A stretch of DNA of 64,000 nucleotides from Lumbricus rubellus (taxonomy: Eukaryota > Annelida > Clitellata > Crassiclitellata > Lumbricidae): assembly GCA_945859605.1 (NCBI GenBank), contig OX243825.1, forward strand, positions 19,700,081-19,764,080, in the 5' to 3' direction. Shown here piece after piece: positions 25,826 to 37,066 of the stretch. The first letter of the stretch is position 1; each line of letters starts with the position of its first letter. A program made the position numbers and the translations under genes. Below the pieces are notes generated by a model that did not search any database, was not told where the DNA came from, and saw nothing but the letters and a program-made list of their open reading frames with translations.

Positions 25826-27724
25826 GAACAAATCGATTCTTGCCTTCATCAGCAATCGCGGCTTCGTTCGTTTGACGCTCGCCTTTCTTCCGACTCTGAA
25901 TTTCCATCAGCTGATTCAAATCGTATACCCGACTTCTAGAACCATGGTTGCGCCCCAGTCTTCAGGTAAATTTCATCTTGTTTCCGAATTGTTTCCTTTG
26001 TCTAAACAAAATAAGACAGAGCAACGCCCATGCACATGTAAGGACCAGGACTGGTAAGGTCACAAGTTCATAACTAATCTGCTGAATCAATAATCATTTA
26101 TGTATGCGACCACATAGGCTACTTCTGCTAGAACAATGAGCTTCATTATTCCTTTCCACAGAAAATGACGTATTATTATGGTCCCAAAATGTAAATGACG
26201 TCAGGTGAGACTCCTTTTCGGAGAAAGCTACATTATTACGTGATAAAGCTGGAGATGACACGTGTGTTTCGTCCATAGGTCACTGTTGCTATGGCAATAG
26301 TCACTGTTTGCGGTAAAGGGGTCTACAGAGGCAAAGGCAAACAAAATGACCTTCGAATTTTTGGCCAAACTTGTATTAGAGGCAAATTTAACATTTTAAT
26401 ATAGAGTGGTCTTAATTATGCGCGCTAGATGAATATTTAACAGGCCAAATTCGTGAACAGCTGATGCATGCAGTGAAAATAAACGGGAGCGCCCACTGTA
26501 AAATAAATTTTCTAATTTTTCCCCTTCTTTTTCTAGTTTACTTTCATATTCACTTCTTATAACTTGCATCAAGTCAACTTTTCATTTCACAATAATATTT
26601 CAAGTTTGACTTCGACTAATTTATTAATAATCGATTATTTTCGATTCTTGAAATGATGACGAAAAATCTCTCACTTACATTTCGAATAATTTCTTTGTCA
26701 CTTTGATGATCGATTGCCGTATTAGTTGGTGAACAGTGTTGGTCTTTGTTTTTTCTTTTCCCACCATCTTTGTCGCATTTTGTTGTCGTTTTAGTCGTTT
26801 TTTCGTCGTCTTCTTCTTCGGCGTCTTTAGAAACTTCGACAAAAATGAACTTGCAACGACCCCGAAACTGACGAAAATCAAAGGCTTCTACGTCATTTTT
26901 ATGACGTCATATTTGAGAATTGTGACGTCAGCTAAGAGTTATTATAAAAAGGAAATCGCAACTGGTGTAGTAAGCAATTCTTTGAGACAACTTAAAATAA
27001 TGCCACGTTTCTATAGGGCCAACTTGCAATATAAACTGCGTATTTCAGGCCACATTGTAGGTCTCAGTGTCTCACGTCAAATTTAATTGCATTATGAGCT
27101 ACGTAGGCTACGCGTATTATTTGAATAATTATGAACCCAATTAATTAGCCTAGCACTGAAAAAAAAACTATAAATTATAGGCCAAAACTTTGGGTTATCA
27201 CCACTTATAAGTTTTTAAAACTGAGTTTATTTACAGTTTCCATGCTTTTAGACACGGTGTAATTTAACCGAATAGGTCCAGGCTGAGTTTCTTAGATAAG
27301 TTGATAACAACGACTCAATAATTGTGTTAGCTTAAACGGGAGAACATAAATCTCATAGTCATAAAGCCCATGATAAAGGCTCCTATTGTTTCAATGACAC
27401 TTCTATTTCTGTGAAGAGCACAGTCTGCTGTAGAGATTAATGGTGTCTCTGACATCAGCCTAGAGTTGACTTCTCTCTCTCAATTTCTGCCTCAATCACT
27501 CCATTCATGGGGAGACTTCGAAGGGACGGAGACCGGTCCCACCCCCAATTTTTTATGGTGATGGAAGGGAGATACTTATATCCACCAATATTTCATAAAC
27601 ACTTCATTGCAAATTTCTACAGTGTCATCCAATGTTTATCCATGATGAGCAATTTTTAAATGGCAGCTTAAAATGCCACCGTTACGGTGTGCAAATTAAA
27701 AAAATTGACAATGGTAGAAGACAT
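25826..27724. other. Non-coding stretch with CRE-like motifs
   Basis: Three TGACGTCA palindromes occur (26196-26203, 26902-26909, 26923-26930). A possible first exon (ACCATGG at about 25941, donor CTTCAG|GTAAAT at about 25965) has no partner exons that I can identify, so no gene is called. Confidence 0.4.
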
Positions 27725-27730
27725 TTTATT
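27725..27730 (-). terminator. Polyadenylation signal candidate
   Basis: AATAAA on the minus strand about 190 bp after the stop of the repeat-rich gene at 27919. Confidence 0.4.
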
Positions 27731-27918
27731 GAAGTCTTAAGCCACACGTCTGAGCATTAAAAATCATGAACAATTTTCTTAAGATGACAGCGTAAAATGC
27801 TAAGGTTGCAGTCTGCAAATTAAACAAATTTTAAGCAATAGGGAGGCGAACGGGCGTTGATTTTCTTTGATCTTTCGACCTATTTCATATGAGAATCTGT
27901 ACTAGTGTCATCCGATTA

Positions 27919-28829
27919 TTATAGTTTAAAGCCGTGAACATTTCCAAAATGGTTAACTGTTTTGCTCTTAGCGGAAGTTTGCTTCAGTAAACATTTCATG
28001 CAGCACGGATGACCTTGAACTTTACAGAAAGCACAGAGGTCAACATCTTCTTCATCACTTTCATCATCAGAGTCAGAGTCATCTGAACTGGCTTCCTGAT
28101 TTCCACCTTCGCCTGCGTATAGATATGGATTCCCTCGTCTTCTTCTCGCTTCACTGTTGTCATTTGTATCCATCTCACATGATCCAGAGAGTTTCTGTCG
28201 TTTCGCACTACTTCCACCTCTCAAGGCGTTTCCAGCTTCCATACCGTCGGCGCATGGGTCTTCTTCTGCTTTTCTTTTACCACGTCTTCTTTCTCCTCTC
28301 CCATCACCATGTGCACAGCCACTATCACAACCATCACCATCATCACCAACGCCACCACTATAGTCGCAATCACTACCACCACTATCGCAATCGTCACCAT
28401 CACTATCACCACCACCACTATAGTCGCAATCACTACCACCACTATCACCAACGCCACCACTATAGTCGCAATCACTACCACCACTATCGCAATCGTCACC
28501 ATCACTATCACCACCACCACTATAGTCGCAATCACTACCACCACTATCGCAATCGTCACCATCAATATCACCACCACCGCCACCACTGTAGTTGCAATCA
28601 CTACAGCAAGACCCACAGCAACTGCCACGGCTACCACCACTACCACCACGGTCACCACTATCAACAGCACCACCGCCAACATCACCGCCACTGTCACCGC
28701 CACCACCGCCAAAGTCACCATTATCCCCACCGCCACTGCCAACACTAACACCGTCAACACTTCTGCCAGCACCACGATCACCGCGACCACCACCACCACG
28801 GCCACCGCCATCATTATCACTATCATCAT

Positions 28830-28882
<53 letters not shown>

Positions 28883-30638
28883 CGATCATCATCATCCCTA
28901 TCACGACCTCTCCCTCCTCCAATTTCTCCTCCTCCACGTCCTCCACGTCCTCCACCACTTCCTCCTCCACCACCTCCTCCCCCCATCAATATTGAAAACA
29001 TTCAATGGATTTAGATCCAGACCGAAACCGCTTCCTATGCTGACGTTGCCAAAGGAAATGGAACCGAAAGTTGCTCCGATGTTACGCCCTATGCTTCTCA
29101 GGACATCAAACAGGTTGAGTCCGGTCCCTTCTTCTGCATTCGCACCACCACCGCTGCCATTTACCACCGACAAATTTCCGATGTTTAGTGTCGGACCATG
29201 TACACTTTGTACATGTGCACTTGGGTTCATCGACCCCGTTGTCTCCACCTTGTTGAATACATTCAACGAAGCCCCAATGACCCCTGCAGTGACACATCCA
29301 TGTATCTCCGTCTTCGATGTGTTGAATGCTCTAAATGAAGCACCTTCTGCTGTAACAGAAACGCCTCCCTCCGTCTTAGACTCAGAAGTATTGCCTATGT
29401 CGACTGATAGGCCAGTCGCTGAAGCATCAACGCAAAGTGTTTGCTTAGTGTTCGATGTATTACAAGAATTGATCGATAAAGCAGTTGCTGAAGCATTTGC
29501 ACATGCTTTCCTTTCTTCTGTTGATTTATTGTCCGCATTGATTTCAGTTCCGGTGGCTGATGCAGATGCGCACAACTTCATCTTTGTGGGGGCGGTGGTC
29601 TAGTGGTGGCGTCGTTGCCTTGGAGCCGGAAGGTCCGAGGTTCGAATCCACCTCCCCGCGTAAGGACCTTGGGCAAGTTCTTCACTTACAATTGCTCAGC
29701 GCTTCGGCGTGAAACTCCGATGCAGTGTCCGCTCTGCATCGGGAGCGCCTCTGAGTAGAGAGAGCTTGAAGAGGCGCTATAACAAGTGCACATACATACA
29801 TACATACATCTTTGCTGTTGACTTATTGCCTGCCATCGCCTGTGCACTTTTCTTTGCCGTAGTGTCAACTGTGCAGTCAAAATTAGGCCTAAAGGAAGTC
29901 TTGGTTGCCGAAGTCATAACACTTCCGTTGACTTCAGTAGTCTTGTCCTTGTCACTTTGTTTAGATTTGTCTGCGCTTTCCTCAGACCCAGAGATCTGGT
30001 CATCTGTTTCATCCTCTGTTTCATCCTCAGTTCATCCTCTGTTTCATCCTCTGTTTCATCATCTGTTTCATCCTCAGTTTCATCCTCTGTTTCATCCTCT
30101 GTTTCATCCTCAGTTTCGTCCTCTGTTTCATCCTCTGTTTCATCCTCAGTTTCGTCCTCTGTTTCATCCTCTTCTTCATCCGTACTACCACTCGAATCCT
30201 CGGTGTAGTCAGTCATCATCGAAATGCGCTTCTTAAACCACCTGAACAGCGCCACGAATTTCTTAACTTTGTCTTTGGCGGAAACGAGCGATTTCAATAC
30301 GACGTGCATTCGTGCTTTGAACTTCTGCCACGCCGAGCTACTATGCATCTGCCAGACCTTGCCTCGTAAAGCTCGACTGGCTATTTGGTCACACGCGTCT
30401 GGTTTTATCGCTCTCACCGCTGCGTTGAACGCTTTCGTAATGGCCTTCTTCAAAGATTCTGAAGTTTCGAGTTCGATGTTGAGGATTTCCCAGACGAGTT
30501 GTCGCATTCTGTCGATTTCGTCTGGTGAGAAATCGCGAGGATTGTTCGCTCTGTTGATGAGATCTTCGATGTTGCTTGACGCACTCTGCCGCATGTTGAC
30601 ATGTTTTGGAAAACTCGTAGTACTGGGTCTGCGTCTAC
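27919..30638 (-). pseudogene. Unrecognised repeat-rich acidic/glycine-rich protein gene, disrupted
   Basis: I do not recognise this gene. Read from 30638 down to the TAA at 27919 it would encode about 830 residues without introns. In order: a charged helical domain of about 140 residues (LINRANNPRDFSPDEIDRMR...); a Glu-Asp-Glu-Thr repeat tract; a Ser/Thr/Lys linker; about five 23-residue repeats of the type (C)xxASATGxSxNxxNTSxTK; a Gly-rich stretch; an Asp run; Cys-containing DCDYSGG/DCDSGGS repeats; a basic KRKAEE/KRQK patch resembling a nuclear signal; and a C-terminal CAFCKVQGHPCCMKC cluster that could bind zinc. Breaks: a SINE at 29587-29806; a one-base loss in the EDET tract near 30030; a frame change at the six-C run 28979-28984; and its 5' side is the gypsy LTR. 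The reading frame is otherwise well kept, so damage is recent or partly assembly error. Confidence 0.55.
29587..29806 (+). mobile_element. tRNA-derived SINE, full length, inserted in coding sequence
   Basis: 220 bp flanked by CATCTTTG on both sides (29579-29586, 29807-29814), a target-site duplication. The head has A-box-like TGGTCTAGTGGT and B-box GGTTCGAATCC. The tail forms a hairpin, AGCGCCTCT (29744-29752) with AGAGGCGCT (29770-29778), then CATA repeats. Without it the reading frame of the host gene is continuous. Confidence 0.92.
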
Positions 30639-30786
30639 TGTTATATTCGCTAATGCCACAATTCAATTTATTAATTATCTATTAAATACGCCAATTAATT
30701 GTCTAGCTTAACTGTTACTTAGTATTAATAATTACACAGGTTATTAGTTAATTGATTCGTTTGTTAAGGAGCGTTTATTCGCTACA
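30639..30786 (-). repeat. Gypsy 3' LTR (element orientation)
   Basis: 148 bp, TG...CA on the minus strand, identical to 37067-37214. AT-rich, with several TTAATTAA-like stretches. Confidence 0.95.
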
Positions 30787-30799
30787 AATGCCCCCCTTC
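30787..30799 (-). other. Gypsy polypurine tract
   Basis: GAAGGGGGGCATT on the minus strand directly before the 3' LTR. Confidence 0.75.
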
Positions 30800-30945
30800 A
30801 AAAGTCTGTTCACAGGCTTTAACTTACTCACATACTTAACAAACTAATCTATAAACTATCTTCCTTTACCTTACATAACACAACAAAATTACTGTTCTAC
30901 ACCTATTTATATACAACTTATCATTCATCAAAGGTTCACTATATA

Positions 30946-33900
30946 TCACTCTAGTCCCCTGCTCAAGTAATCTGAAATTACATTGTTGGACCCCTTGATG
31001 TATCTAATAGTAAACGAATAATTTTGCAAGGCTAGACTCCATCTCATAACCCTTGCATTTTTCATTCTTCCCTCTTTCATATACTGCAATCCGCAATGGT
31101 CTGTCTCAATCACAAACTGCTTGCCGCATAAATATCTGTCGAACCTACTTACGCCCCACATTATGGCTAAGCATTCTCTTTCTTCCACCGAATATCTCAT
31201 CTCTCGCTCAAGTAACTTCCTGCTCGCATATGCTATGGGATGATTCACCCCCTCATATTCCTGCATTATTACGCATCCGATCCCTTTTCCACTTGCATCC
31301 GTTTGCAATATGAACTCCTTCTCTAAGTTCGGTAATCTCAGAATTGGTGCCTTTGCCAGTTCTTCTTTCAACTGCATAAAACTGTTCTCCAATTTCTCAT
31401 TCCATTCGACATTTCCAGGTGACAACTTCTTTGTCAAATCACTTAGCGGTGCCATTATTTCTGCACAGTGTGGAATGAATTTTCTATAGTAATTCACTGC
31501 TCCGATGAAACTCCTCACTTGTTTTTTCGTCTTTGGTCTAGGCATATCAATGATCTTGTCCACAGACTCTTCTTTTGGACTGATGTCATCATTATTCAAC
31601 GTGTGACCCAAGAAATCTATTTTTCCGTACCCTAATGAGCATTTCTTTGGTTTCAATGTTAGGTTGGCTTCCCTAACCCTTTCAAAAAATATCTCCAGTG
31701 TTTCCAAGTGATCCTGCCATCCTTCATTGTGGGCTAATATGTCATCCACATAACTTTCAAGGTTTTCTGTTCCATGCAGAATTTTCCTGATTAGTCTGTT
31801 GTAACTCGAAGCACTATTTACTAATCCGAATGGCATTACATTGAATTTATACATGCCATTGGCACAAATGAACGTGGTATAATCTTTCGACTCTGGACTC
31901 ATTGGGATCTGCCAATAGCCCTTGCAAAAATCAAACTTACTGTAGATTCTGCTCCCACTCAGCTTATTAAATATATCTTCGTTTGACATCATAGGTTCAG
32001 GGTCAAATACTGTAACCTTATTCAACTGTTTGTAGTTGCAGCACAGCCTATTGCTACCGTCTGCCTTCTTTACCACCACCAATGGTGCCGCGTAAGCTGC
32101 CTCCGATCTCTCTATTATATTATTCTCCAACATTGTCTGAATTTCCTTATCGATTTCCTTTTGTAAATGATATGGAGTTGGATACGCTCTCTGTCTAACT
32201 GGTTCCTCGTTTGTCAAATGTATTTCATGCTTGACCAAATCTGTTCTTCCAGGTTTGTCCGTGAAAATATCTTCATATCTTTTCAATAAATTCCTTAAGT
32301 CTCTCTTCTGATTTTCTTCCAGCTTGGGATTTATGTCCACATCTTTGTAAGTTTCTGTCTGCTTACTTATGTACAAGTCCAATATTTCTTCCTCTTCATC
32401 TTCTCCTTCCTTCCCATCATGCACAATTGCTGATACATATGCCACTATCTTACCATCTGGCTTTTCTTCTTCTCTCTCATTATACTTCTTCAGCATGTTG
32501 ATATGGTAAGTCTTGACTTTACCTTTCTCAATCTCTATCCTATAATCATGATCTCCGATTTTATCTCTCACTATGAATGGTCCCTTCCATTTCACTAACA
32601 TCTTGTTCTTTGAACTTGGTAATAACAATAGTACTTTCTCGCCTATTTCTAGTTTTCTGTACCTTGCTTTCTTATCATAATACTTTTTATTCCTTGCATT
32701 TGCCACGTGGATTGCTTTCTGAGCCATGTCGCAAGTTTCTTCAATGCGTTCCCTCAGATCAATCATGTATGTGTATACATCCTTGACTTCTTCTTCAACT
32801 GTTTCATTTGTCCATAATTCTTTAAGTATTTGCATTGGACCTCTGCATGATCTTCCAAATATTAACTCGAATGGAGTGAATCCATGACTCTCATGTACTG
32901 TGTCTCTCAGAGCAAACAGTAATGGGGCTAAATAGCGATCCCATTCCTTCTCCTGTTCTCCCATTAGCTTCCTTAATGTGGCCTTTATAGTACCGTTTAG
33001 TCTTTCGACACATCCGTTCCCCATGGCGTGATAAGGACTTGTTAATGTGTGCTTTATCAGTAACATCTTGTTTACTTCCGCCATAAGTTCTGATGTAAAC
33101 TGACTTCCACGATCTGTGTGTATCTTTTCCGGCACTCCCATACGACAGTAGAAGCCAAACAATGCTTCTGCTACTTCTTCTGTACTGATCCCTTTCAACG
33201 GAATTGCTTCAGGGTATCTGGTGCTCAAATCTATGATGGTCAGTATGTACCGATATCCCCTGGTTGACATTGGGTGTACCTCCCCTATGATGTCTATGCA
33301 AATATGTTTGAACGGCACATCTAATACTGGTAGATGGCCCATTGGTGCTCTGTAATTCACTTTCTTGTCTACAGATTTCTGGCAAATATCGCAACTCAAG
33401 ACGTATCTTCGTATATCCTGTCTGATTGCTGGCCAATAAAATTCATTGAGAATTTTGTCGTGTGTTTTTCTCATGCCTAAATGAGCTGACAACAACGAAT
33501 TGTGTGCCACTGCCAACACCTTACTTCTCAACCGTTTAGACACCATCAATTGCCATTTCACTTCATCCTTCAATACCTCCTTGTATCTTCTATACAGTAA
33601 TCCATTTCTCTTGACATATGACATTACATCTATTCTGCTATCTTGACCATCCCAATCTATTGCTCCATCCAAACATTTCTTTAACGTCTCATCTTGACTC
33701 TGCATTTCCTGTATTTCTTTTGCTGTCACATTTAGATCAGGCATCTTTGCTATCTTCAATGGTTTGTACTTTGTTGTTCTTTTGACCTCAGCTCTGGTCT
33801 CAACTGCTGCTGCTGTATTTGTTTCCTCTGTCTCATTTACTGTTACATCGTCAGTGAATTTCACTGACTTTTTGTCATGTACTGATCTATCTCTAGATTT

Positions 33901-35949
33901 AGATCTGTCTCTCAATATGCTCTTGCTTTTCACTTCAGCAATTGCATTCTTTGGTTCTCCACTGATTATATCCTTCTGTTTTCCATGTGTGATCTGGTAT
34001 TGTATACCTTCGATCATCCCAATTATAACTGGCATCGACGGATTTTCCATGACCATCGCTTGTACCTCTCCACTAAAGTATTCACTCTCTATGTTTATCT
34101 TGGCTAGTGGAAAACATCTCAAACTTCCATCGACCAATACACAATGTGTCTCCTCACCTGTCAAATCTGTGTCGTCTATTAACGAACGTTTAATTATGCA
34201 ACATGTCGATCCAGAATCATAGAGACACCTGACATTTCTCCCGTTCACTTTTACTTCATGTTCACTTCTGTTTTCTAGATTCATGCATCCGACATTGGTT
34301 CCAGTCACCAAAGCACTTGCAGCTGTTTGCATGGGTAATGCTTTAATCATCTTGTCATCTACCCTATGTTGGTCCTTTGTAACATTACTCATTTTTTGCA
34401 TTTCAATCTGCTGTCTGGCCCTATATGTCTGATTCTCGAATATTTGCACTGCGGCTGCAGTGTGTCTGACAGCTTCTTTATTCTTGTGTGGGCACGAATA
34501 TGCCTTATGGTTCTCACCGCAGAGGAAACAAGTAATTTTATGTCCCACGGTGTTCTCACGTTCTCGACTGAACCCTCTGTTTGAACTTACACCACGGTTC
34601 ACTTCCCGATTTATTCTGACATCATTTCTACCTCTGTTTTGGCTGTTTCCAAATCCTTCTTTGGATTTATTCTCAAAGGGTCTGTTGTTTGTCCTTTCAT
34701 TGTGGAATTTCACATCTGGTTTTATGCTTGCCTCTGCATATTTGTAGCCATGTGCCTCTATGTATGACTCAGCACACGCTAACATTTCTTTCAAACTTGT
34801 CTTCCCTTTCTCTTTGATAAACATTCTTAGCTCTGTGCTGCACGTCAGGTAAAATTGATCCTTTAATAACAATTCTTCTACTCCTTCATAGGTCTCTTCG
34901 AAGCCTGCTTGAGAAATCCACTGTCGCATGTAGCGTCGCAGTCTGTAAATAAAATTGGTCGGTGTTTCTCCGGCTTCCATTTTGCTTGTCTTGAACCTGT
35001 GTCTATATCCACCTTCAGTTAACTGGAATCGTTTTAGCAACTGTGTCTTCAGACATTCATAATCTTGAGCTTCCTCCACAGACAGTCTCTGGTATACTTC
35101 CAGTGCTCTTGACTCAAGGTGTCTAGCTAACACTAGTGACCACACTTCCTTCTTTATCTCGTATGCTACACAAGTTCGTTCGAACCGCAACAGGTAAGCG
35201 TCTAAACAATCTTTGTTTTCGTTGAAGATGGGGAATTTGATATCCCTCATCCCTCTGTTGTTCCTGTTGTGTTCCCCTTGTTGTGGATTGTCACCTTGTT
35301 GTGGATTGTCACCAACCATTGTGAATGATGCACTTCCACTTTCTCTGTCTTGACCTCTGGATTCAATTTCTCTCATTCTTACTTGTGATTCAATCCGTGC
35401 TAATTCTAGCTGTAGCTCACGTTGTTGTTGTGCTTCAGTCGCTTCACGGATCTGTCTGGCATCTGATTCTGCGGCTAAGCGTTTTTCTCGTGCTTCAGTC
35501 GCTTCACGGATCTGTCTGGCATCTGATTCTGCGGCTAAGCGTTTTTCTCGTGCTTCAGTCTCCGCACTCCTAATTGCTTCTAACTCAATTTCGGCCTTTC
35601 TAGCCTGCATTGCTGCTTGGGTCTTCCTGTCTTCGGCTTCAGCCTCAAGCCTTCTTGTATCTGCAGCTGTCTGAGCATCTAATTCTGCTCTTCTTATTTC
35701 CGCTTCTATTTTCTTTGTTTCGGCTTCCGCTTTCTTAGCATCGGCTGCTAACTCAGCTTTCTTTACCTCTGCCTCGGCCTTAATCCTCTCTAATGCTTCA
35801 GCGGCTTCCTTTGCAAACGCCCTTTCGGCTATTCTATCTTGCCGCTGTTCCGCCTGTCTTTCTTTAACAAACGTACGAAGCTCCTCTCCACTTAGCTCTA
35901 ACTCTTTGGCTATCTTCGCCCAGCTTTCGAAATCACTGTTGGCCATCAC
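30946..35949 (-). CDS. Gmr1-like Gag-Pol polyprotein
   Basis: 1667 residues in one frame from ATG 35949. In order: a long Lys/Glu/Ala coiled coil with a 20-residue tandem duplication (REKRLAAESDARQIREATEA twice); retrotransposon Gag; zinc knuckle CFLCGENHKAYSC from Cys474; aspartic protease DSGST at Asp578; integrase with the HHCC motif (H...H...CDICQ), catalytic Asp886, Asp946 and Glu982 (35 residues apart), and a KWKGPFIV GPY/F module; then RT with YVDD (Asp1402, Asp1403) and RNase H (QTDASGKGIG, EERECLAI, ETDHCGLQ). All catalytic residues I can locate are present. The stop follows SDYLSRGLE. No envelope frame is present. Order PR-IN-RT-RH is the Gmr1 hallmark. Confidence 0.96.
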   Translation of the reverse strand: MMANSDFESWAKIAKELELSGEELRTFVKERQAEQRQDRIAERAFAKEAAEALERIKAEAEVKKAELAADAKKAEAETKKIEAEIRRAELDAQTAADTRRLEAEAEDRKTQAAMQARKAEIELEAIRSAETEAREKRLAAESDARQIREATEAREKRLAAESDARQIREATEAQQQRELQLELARIESQVRMREIESRGQDRESGSASFTMVGDNPQQGDNPQQGEHNRNNRGMRDIKFPIFNENKDCLDAYLLRFERTCVAYEIKKEVWSLVLARHLESRALEVYQRLSVEEAQDYECLKTQLLKRFQLTEGGYRHRFKTSKMEAGETPTNFIYRLRRYMRQWISQAGFEETYEGVEELLLKDQFYLTCSTELRMFIKEKGKTSLKEMLACAESYIEAHGYKYAEASIKPDVKFHNERTNNRPFENKSKEGFGNSQNRGRNDVRINREVNRGVSSNRGFSRERENTVGHKITCFLCGENHKAYSCPHKNKEAVRHTAAAVQIFENQTYRARQQIEMQKMSNVTKDQHRVDDKMIKALPMQTAASALVTGTNVGCMNLENRSEHEVKVNGRNVRCLYDSGSTCCIIKRSLIDDTDLTGEETHCVLVDGSLRCFPLAKINIESEYFSGEVQAMVMENPSMPVIIGMIEGIQYQITHGKQKDIISGEPKNAIAEVKSKSILRDRSKSRDRSVHDKKSVKFTDDVTVNETEETNTAAAVETRAEVKRTTKYKPLKIAKMPDLNVTAKEIQEMQSQDETLKKCLDGAIDWDGQDSRIDVMSYVKRNGLLYRRYKEVLKDEVKWQLMVSKRLRSKVLAVAHNSLLSAHLGMRKTHDKILNEFYWPAIRQDIRRYVLSCDICQKSVDKKVNYRAPMGHLPVLDVPFKHICIDIIGEVHPMSTRGYRYILTIIDLSTRYPEAIPLKGISTEEVAEALFGFYCRMGVPEKIHTDRGSQFTSELMAEVNKMLLIKHTLTSPYHAMGNGCVERLNGTIKATLRKLMGEQEKEWDRYLAPLLFALRDTVHESHGFTPFELIFGRSCRGPMQILKELWTNETVEEEVKDVYTYMIDLRERIEETCDMAQKAIHVANARNKKYYDKKARYRKLEIGEKVLLLLPSSKNKMLVKWKGPFIVRDKIGDHDYRIEIEKGKVKTYHINMLKKYNEREEEKPDGKIVAYVSAIVHDGKEGEDEEEEILDLYISKQTETYKDVDINPKLEENQKRDLRNLLKRYEDIFTDKPGRTDLVKHEIHLTNEEPVRQRAYPTPYHLQKEIDKEIQTMLENNIIERSEAAYAAPLVVVKKADGSNRLCCNYKQLNKVTVFDPEPMMSNEDIFNKLSGSRIYSKFDFCKGYWQIPMSPESKDYTTFICANGMYKFNVMPFGLVNSASSYNRLIRKILHGTENLESYVDDILAHNEGWQDHLETLEIFFERVREANLTLKPKKCSLGYGKIDFLGHTLNNDDISPKEESVDKIIDMPRPKTKKQVRSFIGAVNYYRKFIPHCAEIMAPLSDLTKKLSPGNVEWNEKLENSFMQLKEELAKAPILRLPNLEKEFILQTDASGKGIGCVIMQEYEGVNHPIAYASRKLLEREMRYSVEERECLAIMWGVSRFDRYLCGKQFVIETDHCGLQYMKEGRMKNARVMRWSLALQNYSFTIRYIKGSNNVISDYLSRGLE

Positions 35950-37066
35950 TTACTGACTTACTTCAAATTAGCAAGTAGTAAAATATAGGCAAAAAATGCG
36001 CTATATAATTTCTGAACACAGAAATCAATTCAATATATCAGTCGCTGTGGACTCTTTAAAATGCACTCTACAGTTCTAAAATGCAAGTCTCTATCAGTTC
36101 AGCTTTACATTCAGAAAATCAATATACTAGCAATATTGTTCTATGCTGTTTCTAGTGTCATCAATGTTCAATTAGATCAGTTTTAAGCTGACTAACATCC
36201 CGGAATCTGAGTCCCCATACTGTCGCATACCAGGTCTTACCCTAGACGCTTTATAAACTCAGGGATTCGTAATGGGTGATCAAGAATGATTACTAGAATT
36301 GACCTACAACAAGGAACACGCTGCATCTCATTTTTGATGTATATTAAAATATCAACATTCAACAGTAAATAATATTCAATACCCTAACTACCTATTGTGG
36401 CGTATTTATCTACTAAAATATTATGAAGTTGTGCTTAGCTTCCTCAAGAGTTCCCTTCTTGAGTAGATGATGAGGTCCTTGTCCTTGGCACAGGGAAACT
36501 TGATTGGAAGGAAAGACGGGAAGAAAGGTCGCTTCTCCCTGGCTGCCCTCGGTCGCCGTTTCACCACCGCGTCGTCTTCGTTCTTCTGTGAGCACTGGCT
36601 ACTCACACGTCTTCTTCACTTCTGCTTCGTCGTCGAATCACCACTTCTTCTCGTTACTCCGAAACTCCAATCGCAACTGGTTCTCGCAATGTCTTCTCGA
36701 TCCCAAGATCGATGCCGAGCGAAAATTGACTTTGTTCGCTATTACAGTCCGACTTAAACTTCGAACATTTCTATCTAACCCAGGTACTACGTTCCCTAGG
36801 ATTTACAGATCAGCAGTGGAATAAACGTACAATAAGTCCCGTTTTTCACACTCAAATAAATGTCATCGGCGCATTCTGAATTAACGTTTTTGGTTGACAA
36901 ATCGCAAAATGTCTGCCATTCTTTTCAGAATCTCATGCCCGAATCAGACCACGTGACTCTTCGGCTGCTCACAGTGTTGACGATCGTCTGCTGCGCGAAA
37001 CGCTGTTTTCGTGCCTCCTCAAGCGTTGACTGATTTTTGTAGCGCATTTGTGTTTGTGATTTCTAC
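35950..37066 (-). other. Gypsy 5' untranslated leader
   Basis: About 1.1 kb between the 5' LTR and the Gag start. The bases after the LTR read GTAGAAATCACAAAC and do not begin with TGG, so the tRNA primer cannot be named. No long frame continuous with Gag is present. Confidence 0.6.

Noticed and set aside
26675..27086. Overlapping frames on both strands with basic or hydrophobic content
   Set aside because: AT-rich sequence, no family motif, no splice partners.
28125..29603. Long plus-strand frames rich in His, Thr/Ile and Pro
   Set aside because: They are antisense shadows of the Gly/Asp-rich repeats of the minus-strand gene; composition has no protein-like pattern.
29587..29660. Possible functional tRNA gene at SINE heads
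   Set aside because: A and B boxes are present but the acceptor stem and anticodon arm do not fold as a tRNA, and the sequence continues into a repeat body shared by six copies.
36413..36824. Frames inside the gypsy leader
   Set aside because: They lie between LTR and Gag, on both strands, with no conserved motif; most likely untranslated leader.
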